Of a stretch of 64,000 nucleotides of DNA, positions 24,267 to 32,733 are shown piece after piece. Source of the DNA: an uncultured Oscillospiraceae bacterium (GTDB lineage Bacteria > Bacillota > Clostridia > Oscillospirales > Ruminococcaceae); NCBI GenBank assembly GCA_934486875.1, contig CAKSPU010000005.1, forward strand, positions 1 to 64,000. Reading direction: 5' to 3'. Positions within the stretch are counted from its first letter, which is position 1; each line of letters starts with the position of its first letter. The notes under the pieces were generated by a model, which was given only the letters and a program-made list of their open reading frames with translations, did not search any database and was not told where the DNA came from. A program made the translations under genes and the position numbers.

Positions 24267-24998
24267 ATGGAAGATTCATCGGTACATATAAAAGAGCTGC
24301 GAAAGACCTACGGCAGCATAACCGCCGTTCACGGGCTTACCCTTGACATTGATTCGGGAGAGCTTTTCGGTCTTTTGGGGGTAAACGGTGCAGGCAAGAC
24401 CACTACGATAAAAATGCTGTCCTGCCTGACAAAGCCCGACAGCGGAGATGCTCTGCTCGGCGGCAAAAGCATACTGACCCAAAGCACGGAAGTCAAGCGG
24501 ATAATAAATCTGTCAACTCAGGAGACTGCCGTTGCCCCAAAGCTTACGGTAAGGGAAAATCTTGAATTTATGGCAGGGATATACGGCATTTCCGATGCAA
24601 AAGCGGCAGCGGAACGGGTAACGGAGCAATTGTCACTCGGCTCGGTGCTTGACAGAAAGGCGAAAACATTGTCGGGTGGCTGGCAGCGAAAGGTCAGCAT
24701 AGCAATGGCACTGGTGACATCGCCGAGAATACTTTTCCTTGATGAGCCTACTCTCGGGCTTGATGTGCTTGCAAGACGGGAGCTCTGGGGCATTGTAAGG
24801 GAGCTGCGTTCCCATATGACGGTTATCCTCACCACCCATTATCTTGATGAAGCGGAGGCGCTCTGCGACAGGATCGCTGTAATGACTGAGGGACGGCTCA
24901 GGGCTGTGGGTACTGCAAATGAGCTTAAAGCACTGGCGGGAAAGGACAATTTCGAGGACGCATTTATCGAAATTGCGGAAAGGAGCGGTGAAAAATGA
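24267..24998 (+). CDS. ABC transporter ATP-binding protein (ABC-2 exporter type)
   Basis: About 243 residues. Walker A GVNGAGKTT (near 40), signature LSGGWQRKVSIA, Walker B ILFLDEPTLGLD and the switch His in TTHYLDEAEAL are all intact. The subfamily (CcmA/DrrA-like) drives export of drugs, lipids or peptides. The ATG at 24267 is preceded by GGGAG; a TTG six codons upstream is in frame but overlaps that site. The stop overlaps the permease start by four bases, so both subunits are translated together. Confidence 0.92.
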   Translation: MEDSSVHIKELRKTYGSITAVHGLTLDIDSGELFGLLGVNGAGKTTTIKMLSCLTKPDSGDALLGGKSILTQSTEVKRIINLSTQETAVAPKLTVRENLEFMAGIYGISDAKAAAERVTEQLSLGSVLDRKAKTLSGGWQRKVSIAMALVTSPRILFLDEPTLGLDVLARRELWGIVRELRSHMTVILTTHYLDEAEALCDRIAVMTEGRLRAVGTANELKALAGKDNFEDAFIEIAERSGEK

Positions 24999-25750
24999 GA
25001 ATGCTCGTTTTCGGCAAAAGAAATCTGAAAGAGCTTGTCCGTGACCCGCTGAGCTATATTTTCTGCCTCGGGTTTCCTATAGTTATGCTGCTCATTTTCA
25101 CGGTAATAAACGACAGCATACCGAGTGAAGCCAAGCCCGATATTTTTCGCATAGACAGGCTGTCGGGCGGCATTGCGGTGTTCGGGCTGACCTTTGTGAT
25201 GCTGTTTTCCGCGCTGCTCCTTTCGCAGGACAGAACAACGGCGTTCCTGACAAGGCTGTATGCCTCTCCTATGAAAGCGTGGGAATTTATCGGGGGATAT
25301 TATCTGCCGATACTTCTCCTTTCGGTTTCCCAGGCTGTCATAACCTTCGGGGCATCATTTATTATAGCCGCAGGGGAAAACATATCTATGAGCATAGGAC
25401 GGGCGTTTTTGGCGATACTTTGCCTTATCCCAACTGCGGTGATGTTCACGGGCTTCGGACTGCTTTTCGGCTGCCTGTTCGGAACGAATGCGGCTCCGGG
25501 GCTTTGCTCGGTGATAATTTCCGCAGCGGGAATACTCGGCGGCGTATGGCTTGACGTTGATGCTCTTGACGGCGGCTTCCGCAATGTCTGCCTTGCCCTG
25601 CCCTTTTATCACTCGGTAAGAGCTGTGCAAAGCGTTATGACAGGCAACTCGGATAATTTTGCTGCGGATATGCTCGTAGTCTGTGCATATATGCTGGCAG
25701 CATTTCTGCTGTCCGCTGCCGCTTTCAGACGGAATATGAATAAAAACTGA
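24995..25750 (+). CDS. ABC-2 type transporter permease
   Basis: 251 residues with six membrane segments: a single N-terminal one after MRMLVFGKRNLKELVRDPLS, then five grouped between about 55 and 245. The layout fits the ABC-2 permease family and pairs with the ATPase just upstream. It probably forms a homodimer with two ATPase subunits. The substrate cannot be predicted. The overlapping ATGA junction and shared terminator mark it as the last gene of the operon. Confidence 0.9.
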   Translation: MRMLVFGKRNLKELVRDPLSYIFCLGFPIVMLLIFTVINDSIPSEAKPDIFRIDRLSGGIAVFGLTFVMLFSALLLSQDRTTAFLTRLYASPMKAWEFIGGYYLPILLLSVSQAVITFGASFIIAAGENISMSIGRAFLAILCLIPTAVMFTGFGLLFGCLFGTNAAPGLCSVIISAAGILGGVWLDVDALDGGFRNVCLALPFYHSVRAVQSVMTGNSDNFAADMLVVCAYMLAAFLLSAAAFRRNMNKN

Positions 25751-25761
25751 TATGATACAAA

Positions 25762-25797
25762 ATCGGCTCTCTCCCAAACGGGAAAGAGCCGATCGTT
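25762..25797. terminator. shared bidirectional terminator
   Basis: Stem ATCGGCTCT(C)TCCC with GGGA(A)AGAGCCGAT. A TTTT follows on both strands, so it serves the ABC operon and the glycogen phosphorylase gene reading the other way. Confidence 0.85.
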
Positions 25798-25813
25798 TTA
25801 TGCCATTTTCAGA

Positions 25814-28213
25814 TTACTTGGTAAGCTTCCAGATGTTCTTAGCGTACTCGTCAACAGCACGGTCTGCGGAGAATACTCCTGCGCCTGCAATGTTGTGGAG
25901 AGACATCTTGTTCCACTTAGCCTTGTCCTTGTAGCACTCGGAAATATACTGCTGTGCGGACTGGTATGCGTCGAAATCGGCAAGCACCATATAAGGATCC
26001 TTGAACTTGAGGGTGTCTGCAACCTCCTCGAATGTGCAGCCGTTGATGCCGCTGTACATCTTTGCGAGAGCCTTGCGGATAACCTCGTTGTTGTTTACAT
26101 ATTCCTCGGGACGGTAGCCCTGTGCCTTCTTTGCAAGAACTTCCTCGGTGGTCATACCGAAGATGAAGATGTTGTCCTTGCCGACCTGCTCCTTGATCTC
26201 AACGTTTGCGCCGTCAAGTGTGCCGAGGGTGAGAGCGCCGTTGAGCATAAGCTTCATATTACCTGTGCCCGAAGCCTCTGTACCTGCGAGAGAGATCTGC
26301 TCGGAGACCTCTGCTGCGGGCATAAGGAGCTCGGAAAGTGTCACACGGTAATCTTCAAGGAAGAATACCTGGAGCTTCTTGCTGATAACGGGGTTCTTCT
26401 TTATTTCTTCGCCCAGAGCCCAGATCATCTTGATTATCTGCTTTGCAAGGTAGTAGCCGGGAGCTGCCTTAGCCGCAAAGATGTATGTCTTGGGAGTAAA
26501 GGGCATATCGGGATTTTCAAGGAGAGCGTTGTACTCTGCGATGATGTTGAGAGCGTTCAGGTTCTGTCTCTTGTACTCGTGGAGACGCTTTACCTGTACA
26601 TCGAAGATAGCGTTTGTGTTAAGGTCAACGCCGAAGTTCTGATGAACATACTTTGCAAAGCGCTTCTTGTTTTCAAGCTTGATCTTTGCAAGCTGATCGA
26701 GGACCTTCCTGTCATTTTCAAACTTAACGAAATCGGAAAGCTCGGCTGCATTCTTCTTGAAGCCGTCGCCGATAGTCTCTGAAAGAAGCTCTGTAAGTCC
26801 GGGGTTGGACTGGAGGAGCCATCTTCTGTATGCGATACCGTTGGTAACGTTCTGGAACTTGTGGGGAGTGTAGTTGTACTCGTTGCTGAATACCTCTGTC
26901 TTGATGATCTCGGAGTGGAGCTTGGAAACGCCGTTTACGCTGTGAGATGCGCATACGCAGAGGAGAGCCATATGGATCTGATTGTTCTGAACGATAGACA
27001 TTCTGGATACCTTGTTTCCGTCGCCCAGTCTTTCCATAAGATCTTCGCAGTAACGGCGGTTGATCTCGCAGATGATGTCGAAGATACGGGGAGTGATCTG
27101 GCGGACAAGGTTAACGTCCCACTTCTCGAGAGCCTCAGCCATAACGGTGTGGTTGGTGTATGCAAATGTGTTTGTAACGATATACCAGCTCTTGTCCCAG
27201 CTGTAGCCGCAGTCATCGAGGAGGATACGCATAAGCTCGGGGATAGCAAGTGTGGGGTGAGTATCGTTGATGTGGATAGCTACCTTTTCGTGGAGGTTGT
27301 CAAGTGTGCCGTAAACGGACATATGACGGTTAACGATGTCGCCCACGGAAGCTGCGCACATAAAGTACTGCTGACGGTATCTGAGGCTCTTGCCCTCAAG
27401 GTGGTTATCGTTGGGATAGAGCACCTTGGAGATAGCCTGAGCAACGGTGTTCTGACCGAGAGCCTTTGCATAGTCGCCCTGGTTGAACATCTTCATATCA
27501 AAGGAGGGAGCAACTGCCTTCCAGAGTCTGAGAACGGAAACACCATCACTGTCATAGCCGGGAACATACATATCATAAGGCTCGGCAACAACTGTGCTGT
27601 AGTTTACGTAGGAAACGTGGTGGTACTGCTGATCCCAGTATTCCTTGAGCTCGCCGTCGAAATGCACTTCGATGGATTTGTCGGTCTTGGGAACGAGCCA
27701 GCTCTCGCCGCCGGGGAGCCAGTTATCGGGAAGCTCGGTCTGCCAGCCGTCCTCGATCTTCTGCTTGAAGATACCGTACTCGTAGCAGATGGAGTAGCCC
27801 ATTGCGGGATAGCCGTCGGTTGCAAGACCGTCAAGATAGCAGGCAGCAAGTCTGCCGAGACCGCCGTTTCCGAGCCCTGCATCAGGCTCGTAATCGTAGA
27901 TACGCTCGATGTTAACGTCCCACTTTTTGAGGATATCCTCGACCATATCGTTTATTTCCAGATTGTAAAGGCTTGTCTTAAGGGAACGTCCCATAAGAAA
28001 TTCCATTGAAAGATAGTAGATCTCTTTCTTTCCTGCGGAATGCACCTGATTTCTGAATTTTCTTCTCTTTGCTCTGAGGATCTCGACCACTACTGCGGAG
28101 AGAGCCTTGTAGATCTGATTATCAGAAGCGTCTATGGGAGTTACGTTGAACTCCACCTGAAGCTGCTGTCTGAGCTTCTCTTCAAAATCTTCCTTTGTGA
28201 TAACAGGCATCAT
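25814..28213 (-). CDS. glgP: glycogen/maltodextrin phosphorylase
   Basis: About 799 residues, the normal family length. It has GGLGRLAACYLDGLATDGYP near residue 110, the RQYYMCAASVGD region, the HLHEYKRQ-type motif VKRLHEYKRQNLN, and the pyridoxal-phosphate site EASGTGNMKLMLNGALTLGT with its Lys. The enzyme releases glucose-1-phosphate from alpha-1,4-glucans with phosphate. The start at 28213 has AGAAGGAG nine bases upstream. It stands alone with its own promoter. Codon use is that of a strongly expressed gene. It links stored glucan to central metabolism along with the GH3/GH130 products. Confidence 0.96.
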   Translation of the reverse strand: MMPVITKEDFEEKLRQQLQVEFNVTPIDASDNQIYKALSAVVVEILRAKRRKFRNQVHSAGKKEIYYLSMEFLMGRSLKTSLYNLEINDMVEDILKKWDVNIERIYDYEPDAGLGNGGLGRLAACYLDGLATDGYPAMGYSICYEYGIFKQKIEDGWQTELPDNWLPGGESWLVPKTDKSIEVHFDGELKEYWDQQYHHVSYVNYSTVVAEPYDMYVPGYDSDGVSVLRLWKAVAPSFDMKMFNQGDYAKALGQNTVAQAISKVLYPNDNHLEGKSLRYRQQYFMCAASVGDIVNRHMSVYGTLDNLHEKVAIHINDTHPTLAIPELMRILLDDCGYSWDKSWYIVTNTFAYTNHTVMAEALEKWDVNLVRQITPRIFDIICEINRRYCEDLMERLGDGNKVSRMSIVQNNQIHMALLCVCASHSVNGVSKLHSEIIKTEVFSNEYNYTPHKFQNVTNGIAYRRWLLQSNPGLTELLSETIGDGFKKNAAELSDFVKFENDRKVLDQLAKIKLENKKRFAKYVHQNFGVDLNTNAIFDVQVKRLHEYKRQNLNALNIIAEYNALLENPDMPFTPKTYIFAAKAAPGYYLAKQIIKMIWALGEEIKKNPVISKKLQVFFLEDYRVTLSELLMPAAEVSEQISLAGTEASGTGNMKLMLNGALTLGTLDGANVEIKEQVGKDNIFIFGMTTEEVLAKKAQGYRPEEYVNNNEVIRKALAKMYSGINGCTFEEVADTLKFKDPYMVLADFDAYQSAQQYISECYKDKAKWNKMSLHNIAGAGVFSADRAVDEYAKNIWKLTK

Positions 28214-28305
28214 ATTTCTTTTCTCCTTCTCGAAATTATTTGCGGGCAATTTTTTGTTACTGCCGCAAGCCCTGAATAATCCATTGTAAAAATCTGCCTA
28301 AAAAT

Positions 28306-28334
28306 ATTATAGAATATCTGTGCAGTTTTTTCAA
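28306..28334 (-). promoter_or_regulatory. glgP promoter
   Basis: Minus strand TTGAAA (28329-28334), 17-base spacer, TATAAT (28306-28311); leader of about 85 bases to the start codon. Confidence 0.75.
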
Positions 28335-28480
28335 TAGGAATATTAAACAAATATTTAAGCGACAAATACAATATACTGTCGTAAACGTTTAAGCGGGCGA
28401 TGCCAAAGGGAACGGCACATTTTTATTTTATTAACATCTTCACATTTCCGAAAGGCTGCAAACTTTTTTGAAAAAAACTC

Positions 28481-28509
28481 TTGCAATTTCAAAACCGATA
28501 TGGTATAAT
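28481..28509 (+). promoter_or_regulatory. SRP RNA promoter
   Basis: TTGCAA (28481-28486), 17-base spacer, TATAAT (28504-28509), just before the SRP RNA. Confidence 0.8.
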
Positions 28510-28526
28510 AATGCTTAGATGGTCGC

Positions 28527-28655
28527 AATCCGATATATAGGTGTGCGGGCCCTGTGCAACAAAACACCGTGAACCATGTCAGGCGGGGAACCGAGCAGCA
28601 TTAAGCGGTACGTTTCGTGTGCCGCAGCAAGCCTGCACACCTATGTATCGGATTT
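28527..28655 (+). ncRNA. ffs: signal recognition particle RNA (small bacterial type)
   Basis: The conserved domain IV is clear: GTGAACCATGTCAGG, an apical loop with GGAA, then AGCAGC. Outer arms pair: AATCCGATA and AGGTGTGCGGGC at the 5' side with GCCTGCACACCT and TATCGGATT at the 3' side. A T-run follows. It is about 130 bases and lacks room for an Alu domain, so it is the small type. With Ffh it targets ribosomes making membrane proteins to FtsY. Its position before dnaX-ybaB-recR is standard for Firmicutes. Confidence 0.93.
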
Positions 28656-28680
28656 TTTCATATATTTAGGAGTTCTGACT

Positions 28681-29583
28681 TTGAAAAATTCTTTTTGGCA
28701 GGGTCTGCGCAGGAGCTTTGAAAAGGCATCTCCCGCAGGACTGCTCACCGCTTTTGCAGTTTCCGTGCTGCTTATTTCCGCAGGCGCTGCGGAAAATGAC
28801 ATATCGCTCATATCGGCAGGTGCGGTGCTTATCCTCACCTGTGCCGCCGTAATGCTTCTGAGCACCGTTACCGTGATACTACACGGCAGCACCGATGACA
28901 TTACCTCCGATTATGACAGGGAGGTCATCGGCAGGGCTTTCGGCTTCGGTGCAAAAAAGCGCCTTTTTTACAAGGCTTTCGAGCATTTCCGCAATGAAGA
29001 GAACGAGGACGCTCTGGACGGCTTCAGAGACCTTTTGCAGAAAGACCTCACCGATAAGGAAAAGGGCGTGCTGGCGTTCTACACAGCCATATGCTACAAC
29101 CGAATGGGCTTCTCCACCAACGCCGCCCATCAGGCGGTGATAGCTGCGGACAACGGCGTTCAGACTGCCGAATCCCTGCTTATGGCGGCAAGGAGCTTCA
29201 ATATGTCCGCAAGCTATGGCTCTGCGGCTGAGATCTACGAAAGGCTCCTGCCGATCGCCGAGGAAAGAGGGATATTCCCGTTCCTTTTCAACGAAATGGG
29301 CAAGCTGTATCTGTCCGCAAACGATCCCGGAAAGAGCCGCACATATTTTGAAAAGGCTGTTGAATACGGTCTTGACCCCGTTACCGCTCAGGGCGGACTT
29401 GCCCTTGTGAGCCTGCTCGAAGGCAGGGAGGACGAGGCGTGCGAAAGATACCGCCTTGCACTTATCGCAAGGATAAACGACACCGACGGCTACAAGGATT
29501 ACTGCGCACAGATATGCACCGCCAACGGCTACCCCGAAAATTTCTTCGAGGAACACCTTAAGGCAAGATTTCACAGGGCATAA
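28681..29583 (+). CDS. TPR-like membrane protein of unknown function
   Basis: About 300 residues. Two hydrophobic segments near the N-terminus (about 20-40 and 45-68) anchor it. The rest is helical with repeats that look like tetratricopeptides (about 105-270, e.g. AFYTAICYNRMGFSTNAAHQ and NEMGKLYLSANDPGKSRTYF). TPR domains bind partner proteins, but I know of no specific function. The start is a TTG at 28681, seven bases after AGGAG; longer frames run back into the SRP RNA. It sits between the SRP RNA and dnaX, 30 bases before dnaX, and may be co-transcribed with either. Confidence 0.8.
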   Translation: MKNSFWQGLRRSFEKASPAGLLTAFAVSVLLISAGAAENDISLISAGAVLILTCAAVMLLSTVTVILHGSTDDITSDYDREVIGRAFGFGAKKRLFYKAFEHFRNEENEDALDGFRDLLQKDLTDKEKGVLAFYTAICYNRMGFSTNAAHQAVIAADNGVQTAESLLMAARSFNMSASYGSAAEIYERLLPIAEERGIFPFLFNEMGKLYLSANDPGKSRTYFEKAVEYGLDPVTAQGGLALVSLLEGREDEACERYRLALIARINDTDGYKDYCAQICTANGYPENFFEEHLKARFHRA

Positions 29584-29613
29584 AGCTCTTATCACTCGGA
29601 AAGGAGGAGCTGT

Positions 29614-31236
29614 ATGTATCAGGCACTTTACCGCAAATACCGTCCCACCACATTCGAGGACGTTATCTCCCAGCCCCACATCACCACCACCCTGAAAAAC
29701 CAGATAATAAACGGCAAAACTGCCCACGCTTATCTTTTCACGGGCTCCAGGGGAACGGGAAAGACTACCTGCGCAAGAATATTCGCAAAGGCACTCAATT
29801 GCGAACACCCTGTTAACGGCAGTCCCTGCGGAGAATGCGATATCTGCCGTGATGCGGATAACTTTGCTCTTTCCGATATAATCGAGATAGATGCCGCTTC
29901 AAACGGCTCCGTCAGCGATGCACGTGAGCTGAGAGAGGCTGCGGAATACACCCCCGAACGATGCAGATACAAGGTCTACATCATCGACGAGGTCCATATG
30001 CTCTCAAAGGACGCTTTCAACGCCCTTTTAAAGCTTATTGAGGAGCCGCCCCCGCACATAAAGTTCATTATGGCGACAACCGAGCTCCACAAAGTCCTCC
30101 CCACTATCCTCTCCCGTTGCCAGCGCTTCGATTTTATGAGGATAAAGACCGAGGACATTGCCGCAAGGCTCAGATATGTTGCCGAACAGGAAAAGATAAC
30201 ACTTACCGATGACGGTGCCGAGCTTATCGCAAAGGCTGCCGACGGTGGTATGCGTGACGCTCTTTCCATTCTCGACAGATGTATCGCATTTTCCGAAAAT
30301 GTCACCGCTGAGGTTGTCTCCGAGGCTGCGGGCATTGCGGGAAGAGAACAGCTTTTCGCCCTCTGCGAGGCTGTGGCTGACAGAGACCCCGCAAAGGCTC
30401 TTGACATCATCTCGGAGCTTTACGATGCATCAAAGGATATGCAGCGGCTCTGCGAGGAGCTTGCGGCACAGTTCCGCAACATTATGATAGCGATTTCCGC
30501 CCCCGACCGCACAAACATCATTGTATGCCTGCCGTCGGAGCTTGAAATTATAAAAAGAATTGCCTCGAAGCTCACTCTGGAGCAGGTGCTGGGTTTCCTT
30601 GATGCCATTTCCTCCTGCGCCGAAAGAATGGGACGCTCCCTTGCAAAGCGCATTGATATGGAAATGTGCGTTATAAGAATGTGCAGCGGAAATCCTCAGG
30701 CTGTTCAGGTACAGGCTGCCCCAAGCGCCGATATCGCAGCCCTTACGGCAAAGCTATCCGAGCTTGAAAGAAAGCTTGCAAACGGCACGCCTGCCCCGTC
30801 GGAACCGCAGAGAGCAGCTGCCCCGAAAAGAGAGCCTGTCAAGGATATTTCCACATTGACCGATAACAGCGATTTCATCTACATTGAAAAATGGTTTGAT
30901 GTTATTGATCGTATGAGGACGATTTGCCCTGCTCTTGCCCCGCCGCTGACAAATTCCTATGGATATGACAAGGGCGGCAAGCTGGTCATAAATACCAGGG
31001 AAACTCTTATAAAGGTGCTGCTCAAATCCGCCGATAACAAGGCAAAGATACTTGAAGCGGTAAAGGACATTACGGGGCTTTCCCTCTCCACCGTCCTCAC
31101 AGGCTACAAGGACAGCCTTGACAGGTCGGGCGAGAAGCCGGTCACTGCCGAAAAAGCGGATATCCCGCCTGAGCAGAAGCTTGACTTCCTCATAAAAAAA
31201 GCGGAGGACGGCGGCATTCCCATCGACACGGTTTAA
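29614..31236 (+). CDS. dnaX: DNA polymerase III subunit gamma/tau
   Basis: 540 residues. The clamp-loader AAA+ domain contains the Walker A GSRGTGKTTCARIFAKALN, the four-Cys zinc module (CEHPVNGSPCGECDIC), a YIIDEVHMLSKDAFNALLK Walker B, the SRC sensor and a lid domain. A Pro/Ala-rich linker near 395-415 leads to a C-terminal tau-like region. It loads the beta clamp at replication forks. GGAAAGGAGG lies before the ATG. No slippery A-run clearly producing a shorter gamma form was noticed. It is followed by ybaB and recR in the usual order. Confidence 0.96.
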   Translation: MYQALYRKYRPTTFEDVISQPHITTTLKNQIINGKTAHAYLFTGSRGTGKTTCARIFAKALNCEHPVNGSPCGECDICRDADNFALSDIIEIDAASNGSVSDARELREAAEYTPERCRYKVYIIDEVHMLSKDAFNALLKLIEEPPPHIKFIMATTELHKVLPTILSRCQRFDFMRIKTEDIAARLRYVAEQEKITLTDDGAELIAKAADGGMRDALSILDRCIAFSENVTAEVVSEAAGIAGREQLFALCEAVADRDPAKALDIISELYDASKDMQRLCEELAAQFRNIMIAISAPDRTNIIVCLPSELEIIKRIASKLTLEQVLGFLDAISSCAERMGRSLAKRIDMEMCVIRMCSGNPQAVQVQAAPSADIAALTAKLSELERKLANGTPAPSEPQRAAAPKREPVKDISTLTDNSDFIYIEKWFDVIDRMRTICPALAPPLTNSYGYDKGGKLVINTRETLIKVLLKSADNKAKILEAVKDITGLSLSTVLTGYKDSLDRSGEKPVTAEKADIPPEQKLDFLIKKAEDGGIPIDTV

Positions 31237-31314
31237 GCTTTTAACGGAGGTCATTATCCGAATGGCATTTCCGTTTAATAAATAAGATCAAAAAATTCAA
31301 AGGAGAATTCTATT

Positions 31315-31662
31315 ATGAAAGCAAGATTACCCCAGGGTATGGGCGGCGGAGCTCAGAATATGCAGAATATGATCCGTCAGGCTCAGAAGATGCAGGAGCA
31401 GATCACAAACGTTCAGGAAGAGATCGAGAACGAGACCTTTACCGCTACAACAGGCGGCGGAGTGGTTGAGATCACTATGAACGGCAGAAAGCAGGTACAG
31501 AGCCTTACTATCAAGCCCGAGGTCGTTGACAAGGACGATGTTGAGACTCTCCAGGATCTCATCATCAGTGCCGTTAATGAATGTGTAAAGCAGATCGAAG
31601 AGACCTCCGAGTCCAAGATGGGCGCAGTTACAGGCGGAGTTTCCTTCCCCGGTCTTTTCTGA
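31315..31662 (+). CDS. YbaB/EbfC-family nucleoid-associated protein
   Basis: 115 residues. A basic N-terminus with GGGAQNMQNMIRQAQKMQEQ forms the first helix of the family. Then come VEITMNGRKQVQSLTIKPEVV and a C-terminal helix. YbaB dimers bind DNA without a strong sequence preference and are nearly always found between dnaX and recR, as here. A clear AAAGGAG precedes the ATG. Confidence 0.95.
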   Translation: MKARLPQGMGGGAQNMQNMIRQAQKMQEQITNVQEEIENETFTATTGGGVVEITMNGRKQVQSLTIKPEVVDKDDVETLQDLIISAVNECVKQIEETSESKMGAVTGGVSFPGLF

Positions 31663-31732
31663 GAAATAATATCATATCGGCGGCTTTATGCACATATCAA
31701 GCCGCCGAATTTTTGATGAAAGGTTGATATTC

Positions 31733-32335
31733 GTGGCAAACAGCACAGCTCTCCCCCTTGTTCTCCTTGCGGAACAGTTCGCAAAGCTCCCCGGCATCGG
31801 TATGAAGACCGCACAGCGTCTTGCATACTTCGTTATGGGTATGAGCGACGAAGAGGCACAGGAGTTTGCAGACGCAATTATCAACGCTCATTCAACTGTC
31901 AGGGAATGCAGTATCTGCTGCAATCTTACCGACAGCGGCGTATGTCCTATCTGCGCCGACGATCTCCGTGACGACTCCGTTATCTGCGTGGTGGAGACAC
32001 CCAAGGATATCACTGCATTCGAGCGCACAAATGAATACAAGGGCGTTTATCACGTTCTTCACGGGCTCATTTCCCCTCTTGACGGCATCACTCCCGACCA
32101 CATCAGGATAAAAGAGCTCCTTGCAAGGATAAAAAAGGGCAATGTGAAAGAGGTAATTATGGCGACCAACCCTACTGTTGAGGGCGAGGCAACGGCTATG
32201 TACATCTCAAAGCTCTTAAAGCCCCTTGGCGTTAAGGTGACACGTCTTGCGTTCGGTCTGCCTATCGGCGGCACTCTTGAATTTGCCGATGAGGTGACTT
32301 TATTCAAAGCACTTGAAAACCGCAGCGAGATTTAG
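31733..32335 (+). CDS. recR: recombination protein RecR
   Basis: 200 residues, the family's usual size. It has the helix-hairpin-helix [17 protein letters not shown], the four-Cys zinc module ([16 protein letters not shown]) and a Toprim domain with [12 protein letters not shown] and the late [15 protein letters not shown]. It acts with RecO and RecF in loading RecA at gaps. The start is GTG at 31733, which has AAAGG upstream and gives the standard N-terminus; an ATG 15 codons earlier lacks a ribosome site. Confidence 0.95.
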   Translation: MANSTALPLVLLAEQFAKLPGIGMKTAQRLAYFVMGMSDEEAQEFADAIINAHSTVRECSICCNLTDSGVCPICADDLRDDSVICVVETPKDITAFERTNEYKGVYHVLHGLISPLDGITPDHIRIKELLARIKKGNVKEVIMATNPTVEGEATAMYISKLLKPLGVKVTRLAFGLPIGGTLEFADEVTLFKALENRSEI

Positions 32336-32395
32336 CGGATATGCACCAAATTTGTTGCTTTGTTTGTGCATATCTACAAAAGATTATTTTACCTC

Positions 32396-32424
32396 TTGAC
32401 TTCCGTGTTTATATGTGGTATGAT
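32396..32424 (+). promoter_or_regulatory. tRNA-Gln promoter
   Basis: TTGACT (32396-32401), 17-base spacer, TATGAT (32419-32424), about 50 bases before the first tRNA. Confidence 0.75.
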
Positions 32425-32475
32425 ATTAAAGTCGTCAGGGACGTTACCTATTAGCTTGAAGCCCTTATGCCGTAC

Positions 32476-32550
32476 TGGGATATAGCCAAGCGGTAAGGCA
32501 ACGGACTTTGACTCCGTCATTCGTGGGTTCAAATCCCGCTATCCCAACCA
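32476..32550 (+). tRNA. tRNA-Gln (anticodon TTG)
   Basis: Full cloverleaf. Acceptor arm TGGGATA/TATCCCA, D arm with AGCCAAGCGGTAAGGCA, anticodon loop CTTTGAC giving TTG, T arm GTGGGTTCAAATCCCGC, and encoded CCA. Confidence 0.96.
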
Positions 32551-32557
32551 AATATTC

Positions 32558-32633
32558 TGGGGTGTAGCCAAGCGGTAAGGCACTTGACTCTGACTCAAGC
32601 ATCTCCGGGGTTCGAATCCCTGCACCCCAACCA
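32558..32633 (+). tRNA. tRNA-Gln (anticodon CTG)
   Basis: Acceptor arm TGGGGTG/CACCCCA, anticodon stem CTTGA/TCAAG with loop CTCTGAC giving CTG, standard T arm and encoded CCA. It lies seven bases after the TTG isoacceptor, in the same transcript. Confidence 0.95.
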
Positions 32634-32668
32634 AAGAACAGTCGATTTTATATCGGCTGTTCTTTTTT
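32634..32668 (+). terminator. terminator of the tRNA unit
   Basis: A 13-pair stem from AAGAACAGTCGAT with its complement (one G-U), loop TTTAT, then a T-run. Confidence 0.88.
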
Positions 32669-32686
32669 ATTTAATTTGTATAAAAG

Positions 32687-32721
32687 AAAATCGCTCCCGA
32701 GGAATTTCGGAAGCGATTTTT
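32687..32721 (-). terminator. terminator after the 32734-33459 gene
   Basis: Stem AAATCGCT(C)CCGA with TCGG(A)AGCGATTT, with T-runs on both strands. Confidence 0.8.
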
Positions 32722-32733
32722 AATTTAAGCAGA

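Noticed and set aside
26861..28009. Long open frame (382 codons) on the plus strand inside glgP, with another at 25895-26782
   Set aside because: Antisense shadow of a well-conserved phosphorylase gene; odd composition rich in Val/Cys/Asp and no ribosome site or domain.
28576..28680. Extension of the TPR gene upstream to an ATG at 28576
   Set aside because: This would place coding sequence inside the SRP RNA; the TTG at 28681 has a proper AGGAG site.
28879..29808. 309-codon minus-strand frame over the TPR gene and the dnaX start
   Set aside because: It lies antisense to two better-supported genes, has no ribosome site and no recognisable domain.
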